64,000 bases of DNA from Myxosarcina sp. GA_180221_E-2-1-MAG-40_15 (GCA_020692205.1 JAIMKV010000014.1:1-64000), one strand, 5' to 3'. Positions 37,980 to 47,694 are shown, counted from the stretch's first letter. The notes: generated by a model not told the origin, from the sequence alone. Program-made: numbers and translations.

Positions 37980-38936
37980 ATGAGTACTCATATTGTTACC
38001 GGCGTTGCGGGATTTATTGGCTCACATCTAGCAGAAACTCTCTTGAAACAAGGTATTGGAGTAATTGGTATCGATCAGTTTAATGATTACTACAATCCTC
38101 AGCTCAAGCAAAAAAACCTAGTTAAGCTCAAAGAATTTGACAACTTTAGCTTAATTAAAGCTGATATCAAAGACTTAGATTGGCAGCAGCTTTTACAGTC
38201 AATTGATGTAGTGTATCATCAAGCAGCACAAGCAGGAGTTAGAGCTAGTTGGGGAACAGGATTTTCTAACTATACTGACAGAAACATTAATGCCACCCAG
38301 GTAATTTTAGAAGCAGCTAAACAAGTTAAATCACTAAAGAGAATTGTCTATGCTTCTAGCTCTTCAATCTATGGCAATGCAGCGACTATGCCTACCCCAG
38401 AAACTTTATGCCCTCAACCTGTCTCACCCTATGGCATCACTAAATTAGCTGGAGAGCGTTTATGCTGGCTATATCAGCAGAATTTTGCGGTACCAACCAC
38501 AGCATTACGCTACTTTACGGTTTATGGGCCACGTCATCGCCCTGACATGGCGTTTCACAAGTTTTTTAAAGCAGCAATAGATGATGATCCTATCTCGATT
38601 TACGGTGATGGACAGCAGACTCGCGACTATACTTTTGTTAGCGACGTAGTAGCAGCTAATTTAGCTGCGGGAAAAATACCAGAAGCTATTGGCGAGGTAT
38701 TTAATATTGGTGGCGGTAGCCGAGTCACTTTAATTGAGTTGTTAAACCTGATGGAACAGGTTATGGGACGACCAATACGCAAAAATTATGTTGAGCAAGC
38801 TAAAGGGGATGCACGCCACACCAGCGCCGATATTACTAAAGCCAGGCAGATTTTAGGTTATTCTCCCCAAGTTTCTCTAGCAGAAGGTTTGACGCAAGAA
38901 TGGGAATGGATTCAAACTATTTATGCTTCAGACTGA
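37980..38936 (+). CDS. NAD-dependent epimerase, UDP-glucuronate 4-epimerase type
   Basis: 318 residues. Extended SDR with GVAGFIGSH, ASSSSIYG and catalytic YGITK. DQFNDYYNPQLKQKNL after the first strand is typical of UDP-glucuronate 4-epimerases and related enzymes, as is RYFTVYGPRHRPDMAFHKF. Likely product UDP-galacturonate or a similar precursor for capsular or exopolysaccharide. Substrate not proven. It is convergent with the first GT4 gene, the stops 14 bases apart. Confidence 0.87.
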   Translation: MSTHIVTGVAGFIGSHLAETLLKQGIGVIGIDQFNDYYNPQLKQKNLVKLKEFDNFSLIKADIKDLDWQQLLQSIDVVYHQAAQAGVRASWGTGFSNYTDRNINATQVILEAAKQVKSLKRIVYASSSSIYGNAATMPTPETLCPQPVSPYGITKLAGERLCWLYQQNFAVPTTALRYFTVYGPRHRPDMAFHKFFKAAIDDDPISIYGDGQQTRDYTFVSDVVAANLAAGKIPEAIGEVFNIGGGSRVTLIELLNLMEQVMGRPIRKNYVEQAKGDARHTSADITKARQILGYSPQVSLAEGLTQEWEWIQTIYASD

Positions 38937-38950
38937 AAATGTGGGCGAGG

Positions 38951-40141
38951 CTACTCAAAACGAGCTAGAGAAGTCTTATAAAGGCTTTCGTATTTTTTGA
39001 CAAAAGAATTTGAGCCATCTAAATTGAAGTTGGTTTTGATCTGTTTTCTTGCTTTGATGCCTAAATCATGACGTTTATCTTGCCCCAGAACAATTAATTT
39101 ACGCCATGCCTCAGCTAATGCTTGAGAATCCTTGGGTGGAACGACAATACCAGTATCAGCCACGATCGCCCTAGAATCGCCTATGTCAGTAGCAACACAC
39201 GGAATTTGACAAGACATTGCTTCTCCGAGAACATTAGGAAAAGATTCACCATAAGCAGAGCTAGTGGTAAAAATATCCAGTGATGTCATCAAATCAGGGA
39301 TATCCTGACGTTCTCCCAGTAAATGAATTTGTTCGGTAAGACCTAGCCTGTTAATCTGGTTCGATAACGCTGGGTTTTGATGATCTACATTAGGACCAAC
39401 CAAGACAAAATGCACCTTGGGATAATTGCTAACTAACTTTGCTGCTGCGGCAATGAAGTTAGCATGATCTTTCATCGGATGATAGCGCGCCACAGAACCA
39501 ATTAAAATACTATCTTCTGGTAAATTCAAAGATTGACGTAAATTAAAATCAGGGTTAGAAACAGGCTGATACTTAGAAAGATCAAAATTATCGCTAATGG
39601 CGATCGCATTATGTGAACTATAGCCCAAATTTAGATGCTGTTGCTGACCTTTAGCAGCCGAAAAAACCACTGTTTCTACCTGAGCAGAAAGTAGTGCAGT
39701 TAGCTTAATTACCGCTGCCAGAGTTAGTTTTTCCGCCCTTAAAGAATCTACTGAATGATGAATACTCCAAAAGACGGGAACTTTACGGGAATAAAAGAGA
39801 TTAGCGCTCTGTGCCAGCAGATTAGCGTGATACATCCAACCTTGAATCAAATCTGGTTGAATCTGCTTCAATAATTTAGTCAATTTGGCTAATGCCAACG
39901 GATTGGGTATTCCAGGCTGCATACCAAGATTGGCTACAAAAATATTCAAGGCTTGGATGCGTGCTGCAAATACGCCACCGCCAATCAAGGAAACTACTGT
40001 TGGGTCAAACCTTTCACGATTTATTCGCGATAAAAATTTATAGAGCATCATTTCTGCTCCACCAGTTCCCAAACCAGTAGTCAAGAACAGCACCTTGATC
40101 TTATTGCTGGCAGGACTTGTTTGCTCGACGGCTAATTCCAT
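38951..40141 (-). CDS. GT4-family glycosyltransferase
   Basis: 396 residues, GT-B fold. The N-terminal domain has TGLGTGGAEMMLYKFL. The C-terminal nucleotide-sugar domain has GSVARYHPMKDHANFI and the E-x7-E motif in GESFPNVLGEAMSCQIPCVATDIGD. A retaining glycosyltransferase, probably building a surface polysaccharide repeat unit on the cytoplasmic face. Last of a minus-strand series of three GT4 genes after a flippase. Donor and acceptor unknown. Confidence 0.9.
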   Translation of the reverse strand: MELAVEQTSPASNKIKVLFLTTGLGTGGAEMMLYKFLSRINRERFDPTVVSLIGGGVFAARIQALNIFVANLGMQPGIPNPLALAKLTKLLKQIQPDLIQGWMYHANLLAQSANLFYSRKVPVFWSIHHSVDSLRAEKLTLAAVIKLTALLSAQVETVVFSAAKGQQQHLNLGYSSHNAIAISDNFDLSKYQPVSNPDFNLRQSLNLPEDSILIGSVARYHPMKDHANFIAAAAKLVSNYPKVHFVLVGPNVDHQNPALSNQINRLGLTEQIHLLGERQDIPDLMTSLDIFTTSSAYGESFPNVLGEAMSCQIPCVATDIGDSRAIVADTGIVVPPKDSQALAEAWRKLIVLGQDKRHDLGIKARKQIKTNFNLDGSNSFVKKYESLYKTSLARFE

Positions 40142-40307
40142 GAAACTTAGTTACCAAAATTATTAATTAATCTAGTTGAACCTTGGATGATTATGATGCC
40201 AGAAGGCTTAACTTAGATATTTTAATACGTGTATTTTTCATCACTACTCAAATTAAATAGTCTGCGATTATAAACCCGCTTGACCTAGACAAAAAACACT
40301 TTGAGTT

Positions 40308-41447
40308 TTATCCTTCTAACAGCTTCAAAAATACCGCTTTGCTGTTGAGTGCTAATTGGTTAATAGAAAAATGCTCAACAATTCTTTGACGGGTATTTAA
40401 ATCATAGTTATAGTCACGTTCTTTTGTTTCAATGAACTGGCTAATAGCTCGGGCTAACGCTTCAGGATTTTGTCGTGGCACCACGAGGCGGGAATCATCC
40501 ACAATCAAAGCAGAATCGCCAACGTCAGTGACAAGACAAGGAGTACCAGATGCCATTGCTTCGCCGATAACGTTCCCAAAACCCTCGCCGTTAGTAGAAG
40601 AAGAAACCAGCAAGTCTAGAGCATTGCACACTGAGGGGATATCAGAACTAGTACCCATCCAGCGCACCTTTTCTGTCAAGTTTAATTCTTTAGTCAAACT
40701 GTACATTGCTTCTTGGTACTCTACTTCGCCAGTGCCAAAACAGAAACAAGCGATATTTTGCTCCTGTTCAACTAAAATTGCTGCTGCCTGTAAAAAATTA
40801 GGATAATCTTTGAGGGGATGAATTCTGCCAATAATCCCTACAGCAAGAGTTTCTGGCTCTAGTTTCCATTCTTTTCTGAACTTGTTTCTGGCTTCTGGAT
40901 TTGGCTGGAAACGATCAATATCAATGCCGTTAGGAACAACTATGGTTTTTGCTGCGGGAAACCCCCGGCTGAGGCAGTATTTTTTGCCCGCATGGGAATT
41001 GGAGATGATCAGATCGGCAAACCGACTTAAAAAAGCTTCGATTACAGATAGAGGAGCGTCTAACCAGTCACCATCTCTGGCGTTACTGTCGTTGGAGTTG
41101 CGAATTCCCCAGACTATCTTGGTCTTTGGTAAAAAAGGCTTGAAAACGATGGTAAATAAATTAGGTACAACTAGATATCCATGCAAAATGTCTGGCTCTA
41201 TATGGCGTAGATAGCTAATCAAACGTCCACAAAAACCAATTAAATTCCAACGACCATGCTTGGTAATGCAGTTTGAAATTACCTGAGCATCTTGCAAATC
41301 TTTTTTTAGAGGACTATCGGGATAATAATATAAAACGTATACTTCAAAAACTTCTTTGTCAATTGCTTTAGCTAAAGCTAATAATTGCCTTTGCGCTCCA
41401 CCGTAAGTTAGATCGCTAACCAAAAAAACTAGCTTTTTTTTCATCAT
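40308..41447 (-). CDS. GT4-family glycosyltransferase
   Basis: 379 residues; a second Met follows immediately. GT-B fold with SDLTYGGAQRQLLALAKA near the N terminus. GIIGRIHPLKDYPNFL and EGFGNVIGEAMASGTPCLVTDVGD (E-x7-E) are in the donor-binding half. It is paralogous to the gene at 38951, sharing the same motif layout. Middle gene of the GT series; gaps of about 160 bases on both sides mean the series may not be one tight operon. Confidence 0.9.
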   Translation of the reverse strand: MMKKKLVFLVSDLTYGGAQRQLLALAKAIDKEVFEVYVLYYYPDSPLKKDLQDAQVISNCITKHGRWNLIGFCGRLISYLRHIEPDILHGYLVVPNLFTIVFKPFLPKTKIVWGIRNSNDSNARDGDWLDAPLSVIEAFLSRFADLIISNSHAGKKYCLSRGFPAAKTIVVPNGIDIDRFQPNPEARNKFRKEWKLEPETLAVGIIGRIHPLKDYPNFLQAAAILVEQEQNIACFCFGTGEVEYQEAMYSLTKELNLTEKVRWMGTSSDIPSVCNALDLLVSSSTNGEGFGNVIGEAMASGTPCLVTDVGDSALIVDDSRLVVPRQNPEALARAISQFIETKERDYNYDLNTRQRIVEHFSINQLALNSKAVFLKLLEG

Positions 41448-41603
41448 TTAAATTTATAGGTAATAGTTAATTTGATTATTTTTAATTGTTAAATGAAATC
41501 ACTTAAATTATCTGAGTTATTGATTTTGAGTTACGCGATCGCGTTTATTATCTAATCTGTTGCATACGATTAATCTGCATTTAAAGTAAGTAGTAAGTTA
41601 CCG

Positions 41604-42716
41604 TCAATTTTTTTCTCTCGCTAATTTATGGATTAGAGTTTCCCATTCGGTCATGATCGCGTCTATTGAAAATCTTTCAGCTACCTCTGGAGCTTTGGCA
41701 GCAAGCTGTTGCCGTTTTGATTCATCAGACATCAGACTATCCATTGCTGCGGTAAATGCTGACGCGTCTTGATTAGGGACTAAGATACCATCGATGCCAT
41801 CACGAATCATTTCACCTGGGCCACTAGGGCAATCGGTAGCGACAACCGGTAAACCGCAGGCTAAAGCTTCTCCGTGTGCCATACCAAAACCTTCGTTACG
41901 AGAAGCCATGACAAATAGCTTGGCTTGTTTTAAAACTGCGAAAGGATTGCGAAGCGCTCCAGTAAAAATAACCCTGTCTGACAAGCCTAAATTGTCTCTC
42001 ATTTGTTCTAACTTTTGCTGTAACTCTCCTTTGCCTAAAATGAGCAGCTGCCAGTCAGGATGTTTGGCAGCGACTTGCCCAAAAGCTGGTAACAATAGAT
42101 CAAATCCTTTTTGTTGGGTTAATCGCCCCATACTGACCAGCCAATTTTTGTTAAAGTCAGCCTCAGCGGGCAGTTGGTCAATTTGCCCATTGTCTTTAAC
42201 AACTATGGGATTATAAATTACTGCTCTTTTACTTTCTGGAAGTAATTTAAAGCCGCGATCAACTCCTTGACTCACGCTGACCACTACAGAACAATAAGGA
42301 TAGGTCAAGCGACGCAAAGTTTCCCATAATGTCCCATAGGAGAAAACTTGAAGATCGTTATGTTCGGTAACGATTAGGGGATATTTTGTACCTATTAGGG
42401 AAAGTATGGTTGTAATATTGGTGATGCGCAGAAAAGAAATTACCACATTAGGGGTAGAAGACTCAATGGCTTTTCGCAGCACAGCAATCCGCTTGATGTT
42501 ATTTCTGACAGCTTCGACTATCCCAGAAGAATTACCCATTATTCCCAAAGCCAGACGAGAACATCCTGCTGGTAACTGATAAAAATCTGTGGTCTTATCT
42601 GACAAAGTAATAACCGTAACATTATATCCTCGGTCAATAAATCCTTGAGCTAGCAGGACTAAAACTCTTTCTGCTCCTCCACAACTAAGAGTTGAAATTA
42701 CTAAAGTTAGTTTCAT
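41604..42716 (-). CDS. GT4-family glycosyltransferase
   Basis: 370 residues, GT-B fold with STLSCGGAERVLVLLAQGF at the N terminus. VSMGRLTQQKGFDLLLPAF and the donor motif NEGFGMAHGEALACGLPVVATDCPSGP follow. The GP-rich loop after the E-x7-E motif is typical of GT4 enzymes acting on N-acetylgalactosamine or similar, but specificity cannot be assigned. The start lies only 8 bases after the stop of the flippase gene, so the two are co-transcribed. Confidence 0.9.
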   Translation of the reverse strand: MKLTLVISTLSCGGAERVLVLLAQGFIDRGYNVTVITLSDKTTDFYQLPAGCSRLALGIMGNSSGIVEAVRNNIKRIAVLRKAIESSTPNVVISFLRITNITTILSLIGTKYPLIVTEHNDLQVFSYGTLWETLRRLTYPYCSVVVSVSQGVDRGFKLLPESKRAVIYNPIVVKDNGQIDQLPAEADFNKNWLVSMGRLTQQKGFDLLLPAFGQVAAKHPDWQLLILGKGELQQKLEQMRDNLGLSDRVIFTGALRNPFAVLKQAKLFVMASRNEGFGMAHGEALACGLPVVATDCPSGPGEMIRDGIDGILVPNQDASAFTAAMDSLMSDESKRQQLAAKAPEVAERFSIDAIMTEWETLIHKLAREKN

Positions 42717-42724
42717 TTGATCAA

Positions 42725-44101
42725 TCAGGTATTTTCTGATGAGATTTTTTGTAAATGTTTTTTGGTTAGTATATACAAAAAAACAAACGAGATTAAATAT
42801 ACACAGCTAGTCGACAATGCTATACCTTTAACCCCTATCCATTGCACAAAAGCGTAATTAGCACCTATATTTACTAGTAAATTAATGCTCGATCCCCAAG
42901 CTAAAAAATGATTTATTTCCAATGAATTGATCAATCTAACTACCAAAATAGCTGAGATATAAAATGGAATTTGTAGGGCGTAAAAAATTTGAATTTGGGA
43001 AACTATTTGAGTATCTGCGGCATCAAATGAACCTCTTTGAAATAATACTTGGACAATTAACTTAGAAGCTAAAATTATGATAATTGTCAAAGGAACTGTG
43101 GTGATAAATATTAGTCTTAAATAATAGTTGAAAGTATGCTCGATTTTGCTCCAGTTTTTCTGAGCAATAGTTTTAGCAAAATAGGGAACAACGGCTGTAC
43201 TCAAAGCTAAAGTAGCTAGAGTCAAAGGTAGAGCGATGACTCGATTGGCATAACCTAATGAAGCTACACTTCCAGAATCCAGCATTGCTGCCATGGAGTG
43301 ATCTACTATATTAGTGCTACACATCAAAAAGGCACCAGTTGCTACGGGAACATATTGACTGACCACCTGATTTGAATTGGCTTCATGTCCTAAGCATTGA
43401 GGCAATAGATTAATTTTCTGTCGATGTAAGCCAATGCCCAAAATAATTATCTCCAAGATAGAGCCACAAATCAAACCTCCAGCCAAGGCATACATGCCTA
43501 AACTAGGCAAACTCAGCAGCAAAATCACGGTAACTAGGGGAGTAATGGCAGGAGAAAAAGCAGCTAAAGCGAATCTTTCTCCTGCATTAAGCACCCCACC
43601 CCAGATATTGATTACCCCAGCCAGTAAAATTAGCGGCGAAAGTGACCACAGCAAGCGCGTGGTTAGTTGCAATTTTGCGGCGGTAAATCCTGATGCTAAA
43701 AATGGTAAATAAAGAGGAGCAGCGATCGCTGTGGCGATCGCCGTTACGACTAATAAACCCAATGCCCAAACTATGACTTCAGAGAAAAGTTGCTGAGCTG
43801 CTTTATTGCCCTGCTGTTCTCGTAGTTTAATGTATACGGGAATTAAAGCTGATTTGAACGAAACTGCCACCACGTTGATCACAAACGAAGGTACTACCAG
43901 CGCTATTAAAAAAGCATCCAGCTCATCTCCTGTCCCAAACCGCCAAGCAACTACCAATTCTTTGCCTACAGCAGCAAATTTGACTAACCCAGTCAATAGA
44001 CCAACAATCATTGCTGCTGCAAAAATTTGGCGATTAATTGATCTTTTAGCTAATTTATGCCATAAATTGCGATATTTTTTGGCTTTTTCTCTTATTTTCA
44101 T
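42725..44101 (-). CDS. MurJ/MviN-type polysaccharide lipid flippase
   Basis: 458 residues from the ATG at 44101; a longer frame to 44209 reads into a decayed EAL-domain fragment and is rejected. About 12-14 membrane segments. MVGLLTGLVKFAAVGKELVVAWRFGTGDELDAFLIALVVP-like text at the N terminus is the MATE/MOP-superfamily MurJ signature. It is probably a lipid-linked oligosaccharide flippase for the neighbouring glycosyltransferases rather than the essential MurJ. First gene of the minus-strand unit; its ATG overlaps the stop of the remnant frame (TAATG). Confidence 0.88.
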   Translation of the reverse strand: MKIREKAKKYRNLWHKLAKRSINRQIFAAAMIVGLLTGLVKFAAVGKELVVAWRFGTGDELDAFLIALVVPSFVINVVAVSFKSALIPVYIKLREQQGNKAAQQLFSEVIVWALGLLVVTAIATAIAAPLYLPFLASGFTAAKLQLTTRLLWSLSPLILLAGVINIWGGVLNAGERFALAAFSPAITPLVTVILLLSLPSLGMYALAGGLICGSILEIIILGIGLHRQKINLLPQCLGHEANSNQVVSQYVPVATGAFLMCSTNIVDHSMAAMLDSGSVASLGYANRVIALPLTLATLALSTAVVPYFAKTIAQKNWSKIEHTFNYYLRLIFITTVPLTIIIILASKLIVQVLFQRGSFDAADTQIVSQIQIFYALQIPFYISAILVVRLINSLEINHFLAWGSSINLLVNIGANYAFVQWIGVKGIALSTSCVYLISFVFLYILTKKHLQKISSENT

Positions 44102-44366
44102 TATTGCTTTAACTGAGGTATGATCGCGATCGCCTGCCGCGGATTTTCGCCAATTAAATATTCGGATATTTCCCAAGTAATTAGTTCTAGAGCAAGAGGA
44201 TGATGCCAACGTAATAAAACTTCAAGCTCGCTAATTTCACGAAGTCAGAGTCAGCCCCGTCGTTTCACGGCGGGGTCTCTCTGACGGGTTGGTAGTAAAG
44301 ACTTAACTCTTCTTGGGCGATCACTTGCTTCAGTCCTTGCTCTAGTTCGATTGAGGTTAGCTGATT
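44101..44366 (-). pseudogene. EAL-domain (c-di-GMP phosphodiesterase) remnant
   Basis: Read on the minus strand, 44366 to 44286 gives NQLTSIELEQGLKQVIAQEE then LSLYYQP, the canonical opening of an EAL domain. Directly after YYQP comes a 42-base palindrome. In a shifted frame the continuation is EISELEVLLRWHHP, matching the next conserved EAL block (G-I-x-G-F-E-A-L-L-R-W-H-H-P). The remainder drifts and ends at 44101. No EAL catalytic core follows. The fragment is a decayed gene piece interrupted by the palindrome. Confidence 0.65.
44244..44285. repeat. 42-bp palindromic element within the EAL remnant
   Basis: Perfect outer arms GTCAGAG and CTCTGAC enclose an inner hairpin, CCCCGTCG / CGGCGGGG (one mismatch) around TTTCA. 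It sits exactly between two conserved EAL blocks, replacing about eight residues. The CCCCGTCG-TTTCA-CGGCGGGG core recalls the hairpins at ends of IS200/IS605 elements, so this may be a REP/MITE-like non-autonomous derivative. The neighbouring 44367-44539 shows nothing else of note. Confidence 0.75.
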
Positions 44367-44539
44367 ACAAAATTTTATCGCTCAGCTGTAAACTCTTAAA
44401 AATTAGCGCAGCCCATTCTGGTTAAGTTTCCCAGAAGATTACCAACCTAAACAAGAAGCGCGAAACAAGCCTAAACTTAGAACTGGGGTGAATCTGCAAA
44501 AAATTAACAATTGTTTAACTATATTTTGTCTTTCACCCT

Positions 44540-46189
44540 TCACTTGAGTTTTCCTGAGCGGAGGATACTAAGAATTAACCACAGACCTAAAAGACTGGCT
44601 ACGGCGAATAAAACATTGCTAAGAACCGAAACTTGAGTCGTGGCAGAACCAGTTGAGATAATTGCTGCACCCATAATTAAAGAGCCAACTAAAACGCTAA
44701 AAGAAAGGCGATTAGCTGAGTCTTCAATGCTAATCGCTAAGCGATCAAGGCGAGGAATATTAACATTCCATTTGAGGGTTTCTGAGGTAATGCGATCTAA
44801 CAGCAGTTCTACTAGACGAGGCGATCGCAATGAAAGGCTTTTGAAGTCCAAACCAATGCGTAGTAGTGTTTCTGTTGGTCTTTCTCCTAGCAGTTGGCGC
44901 CGAAATACATCTGCCATTAAAGGTCTAATCTGGTCTAAAAGATTGACTTGGGGATAAAAACTCCTGGCAACACCTTCCAAATTAGCTAGAGTTTTGGCAT
45001 ATAGTCCCATGTTACTGGGTAGCCTGATTTTATTATTACGGGATACCTGCAAAACTTCATAGATCACCTCACTAAAGTTGATTTGTGAAATACTGCGATT
45101 ATAGTATTTGCGTAGCATACTATCGTAGTCGTTGGTTAAGCGATTTAGATCGACCTGTTGACCACCTTCGGCTAATTCCAAGGTCAACTGACTACAGCGA
45201 CGACCATCAAGATCGACAATCGCCAGCAGCATTTCGGTTAAAATCTGTTGAGTGCGGGGGTCTAAGCGTCCAACCATGCCACAATCCAAGAGAGCAATGC
45301 GACCATCCTGAAGATAAAAAATATTGCCTGGATGAGGATCGGCATGGAAAAAACCATCTATATAAACCTGTTGAAAGAAAGCTCTAAATAAAATAGTAGT
45401 CAGTTCGAGACGCTGGGTAGCTTCGGCTTGACCTAGTCTGGTTTTGGGGATTTTCGCTTCTAGTATTGGCACACCTTCGAGCCATTCCATCGTTAACAAT
45501 TTGGTGGTAGTTAAGTGGTTATATACCTGGGGAATCACCAATTGTTGAGAATCAAACCACTTGCTTCCAGTTAGATTATGACGTAGCTGTTCAGTATATT
45601 CAGCTTCAGTAGTAAAGTCTAATTCTGCCGTAATCGCACTACTAAATTCTTCTGCCAATCCCACCATGTCGAAGTTTTTGCCAAATTCAGTTAGAGATAC
45701 TAACTCTGCCAGGCTTTTGATTAAAGCAATATCTTGAGCAATGACCACATCGATTCCTGGACGCTGCACTTTCAAAGCCACCTTTTGCCCACTGGTTAAT
45801 ATGGCACTATATACCTGCCCAATAGAACCTGCGGCGATCGCATTACGATCAAGATCGCTAAAAATAGCTTCGAGCGGCTGAGATAGCTCACTCCTAATTA
45901 AAACTTCTACCTGCGCCCAGGGAACAGGAGGTACGTTAGCCTGGAGGTCGGTCAAAGTTTCTACATAGCGACCAGGTAAAAGATCGGGGCGAGTCGAAAG
46001 TAGCTGACCCAACTTGACATACACCGGACCAAGCTCAATCAAGATGTTGCGCAAGACTTCAGGAGAAGGCAAGCGTGGTTCGTCAGATTTGTTACCAGTT
46101 AACAGCCCCCGCGCATAATCCCAGCCGTTACGAAATACTACTTCAGCAATTTCTCTCTGGCGAGAGGTGTTTTTGGTTAGAGCAAACAT
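44540..46189 (-). CDS. ABC1/UbiB-family atypical kinase
   Basis: 549 residues. ABC1K hallmarks: the KxGQ motif in YVKLGQLLSTRPDLLP (about 55), IGQVYSAILTSGQKVALKVQRPG with the invariant Lys, FHADPHPGNIFYLQDGRIALLDCGMVGRL (catalytic loop and DFG-like DCG), and C-terminal membrane-anchoring helices (about 495-545). These proteins regulate prenylquinone and tocopherol metabolism in cyanobacteria and plastids. Specific target unknown. Confidence 0.93.
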   Translation of the reverse strand: MFALTKNTSRQREIAEVVFRNGWDYARGLLTGNKSDEPRLPSPEVLRNILIELGPVYVKLGQLLSTRPDLLPGRYVETLTDLQANVPPVPWAQVEVLIRSELSQPLEAIFSDLDRNAIAAGSIGQVYSAILTSGQKVALKVQRPGIDVVIAQDIALIKSLAELVSLTEFGKNFDMVGLAEEFSSAITAELDFTTEAEYTEQLRHNLTGSKWFDSQQLVIPQVYNHLTTTKLLTMEWLEGVPILEAKIPKTRLGQAEATQRLELTTILFRAFFQQVYIDGFFHADPHPGNIFYLQDGRIALLDCGMVGRLDPRTQQILTEMLLAIVDLDGRRCSQLTLELAEGGQQVDLNRLTNDYDSMLRKYYNRSISQINFSEVIYEVLQVSRNNKIRLPSNMGLYAKTLANLEGVARSFYPQVNLLDQIRPLMADVFRRQLLGERPTETLLRIGLDFKSLSLRSPRLVELLLDRITSETLKWNVNIPRLDRLAISIEDSANRLSFSVLVGSLIMGAAIISTGSATTQVSVLSNVLFAVASLLGLWLILSILRSGKLK

Positions 46190-46222
46190 TTAGGTATAAA
46201 AATAGATAGTCTATTTCCTTAG

Positions 46223-47170
46223 TTATAACGCAGCAAAACGATCGCTTGCCTCAATTAGAGCATCTTTGATTCCTGGTTCGGATACCGAATGCCCCGCATC
46301 GGCGATGACGATAAATTCAGCTTCCTGCCAAGCCTGGTGTAGTTCCCAAGCGGTAATCATCGGACACACCACATCATATCGCCCCTGAACAATTACTGCT
46401 GGCAAATGGCGAATGCGATCAAGATTTTCTAGCAGTTGATTTTCGCGCTCAAAAAATCCCTGATTGACAAAATAGTGGCATTCAATACGGGCAAAAGCTT
46501 CGGCAAATTCTGCCAAACCAAAACGTTGTTGGCTAGCTACAGAAGGAATTAGCTTACTGGTACTGGCTTCCCAAATAGACCAAGCGCAGGCTGCTTCTAG
46601 ACGAATCTGACGGTTTTCACTGGTTAATCTTTGATAAAAAGCCGTGAGTAAATCGTCTCTTTCTGCCAGCGGAATTGGCTTGAGATATTCTTGCCAAGCA
46701 TCGGGATAAATATAATTTGCCCCTTCTTGATAAAACCAGCGAATTTCTGAGGGACGCAACATAAAAATTCCTCGTAAAATTAGACCTTTGCAGCTATCAG
46801 GATGGGTTTGACTATAGGCTAAAGCCAGAGTGCTGCCCCAGCTACCGCCAAATACTACCCACTTGGCGATCTCAAGATGTTGTCGTAGCTTTTCAATGTC
46901 ACTAACTAAATCCCAGGTAGTGTTTTCTTGCAATTCAGCGTAGGGAGTACTTTGTCCACAACCCCGTTGATCGAAAATTACGATGCGCCACTGCTGAGGG
47001 TCAAAATATTGTCGGTACAGGGGAGAAATTCCCCCACCTGGTCCACCATGAAGAAACACTACTGGTTTGCCCTGAGGGTTACCAGATTCTTCGTAATGGA
47101 TAGTGTGTAGTTTTGAGACTTTCAGCTTGCCTTGATGATATGGTTCAATTGGCGGATACAAATCTCTCAT
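46223..47170 (-). CDS. pip: Prolyl iminopeptidase
   Basis: 315 residues, alpha/beta-hydrolase of the S33 family. Oxyanion motif HGGPGGGISP (about 40), nucleophile elbow GGSWGSTLAL (Ser about 110), catalytic Asp in QGRYDVVCP and His in ADAGHSVSEP. IYPDAWQEYLKPI is the family's cap-domain motif. It removes N-terminal proline from peptides in the cytosol. Length and motif spacing are typical. Confidence 0.93.
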   Translation of the reverse strand: MRDLYPPIEPYHQGKLKVSKLHTIHYEESGNPQGKPVVFLHGGPGGGISPLYRQYFDPQQWRIVIFDQRGCGQSTPYAELQENTTWDLVSDIEKLRQHLEIAKWVVFGGSWGSTLALAYSQTHPDSCKGLILRGIFMLRPSEIRWFYQEGANYIYPDAWQEYLKPIPLAERDDLLTAFYQRLTSENRQIRLEAACAWSIWEASTSKLIPSVASQQRFGLAEFAEAFARIECHYFVNQGFFERENQLLENLDRIRHLPAVIVQGRYDVVCPMITAWELHQAWQEAEFIVIADAGHSVSEPGIKDALIEASDRFAAL

Positions 47171-47694
47171 TGATTATTTTGATGCTTGTTGATAGTTAAC
47201 TGAAGAAAATATAGGCGATACAATTAATATTTTCAATTAAATAATTTTTAAACTGAGTATATATTGACTATCTTGGTTGAAGATTCTGGCTACGCTTATA
47301 ATTGCCATGTTTTCCCTGAGATGTCACGGTTTACTTTTGACAAGATGAAAGCGCGAAATAACATCAATCAAAATTGAAAATATTATTATTAGGATTAGCT
47401 TTGAGTAAATTATGCTCAATGAAAAATAATTTCATTGAGCATAATTAGTGCTAAAAATTAGCAATATATACATAAAAGCTATGTTCGGGTAGGATTGATC
47501 AAATGGCATTTTTGCTAAATGGTTTTTTTGGATCTAAACAATATGATCAATAGATTAAGTTAAGATTAATTTAAGTTAAACTTCAAAATAATTTAGTTGT
47601 TTTGTCGAGAAACTTTAAATTAATTAGATTAAGATTTCGCAATTAGTGGTTTTAGTGTATAAGTAATGATACGGATCATTAAAAGTATTTATTT
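47171..47694. other. Intergenic region before sphR
   Basis: 524 bases between the divergent pip and sphR genes, A/T-rich. It contains a long perfect palindrome (47408-47446, listed separately) and, at 47555-47563 and 47571-47579, the nonamer TTAAGTTAA twice with a related TTAAGATTAA between. Tandem TTAA-containing repeats resemble cyanobacterial PHO boxes, so SphR autoregulation is possible. Evidence is weak. No open frame was recognised. Confidence 0.4.
47408..47446. repeat. 17-bp perfect inverted repeat upstream of sphR
   Basis: AATTATGCTCAATGAAA and TTTCATTGAGCATAATT pair perfectly around the loop AATAA. It lies 249 bases before sphR and 238 bases from pip. There is no U-tract after either arm, so terminator function is uncertain; an operator or a stable leader hairpin are alternatives. 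The symmetry is too long to expect by chance. Confidence 0.8.

Noticed and set aside
44102-44209. Longer N terminus for the MurJ-type flippase
   Set aside because: The added residues lie over the decayed EAL fragment read in another frame; the ATG at 44101 fits the family start.
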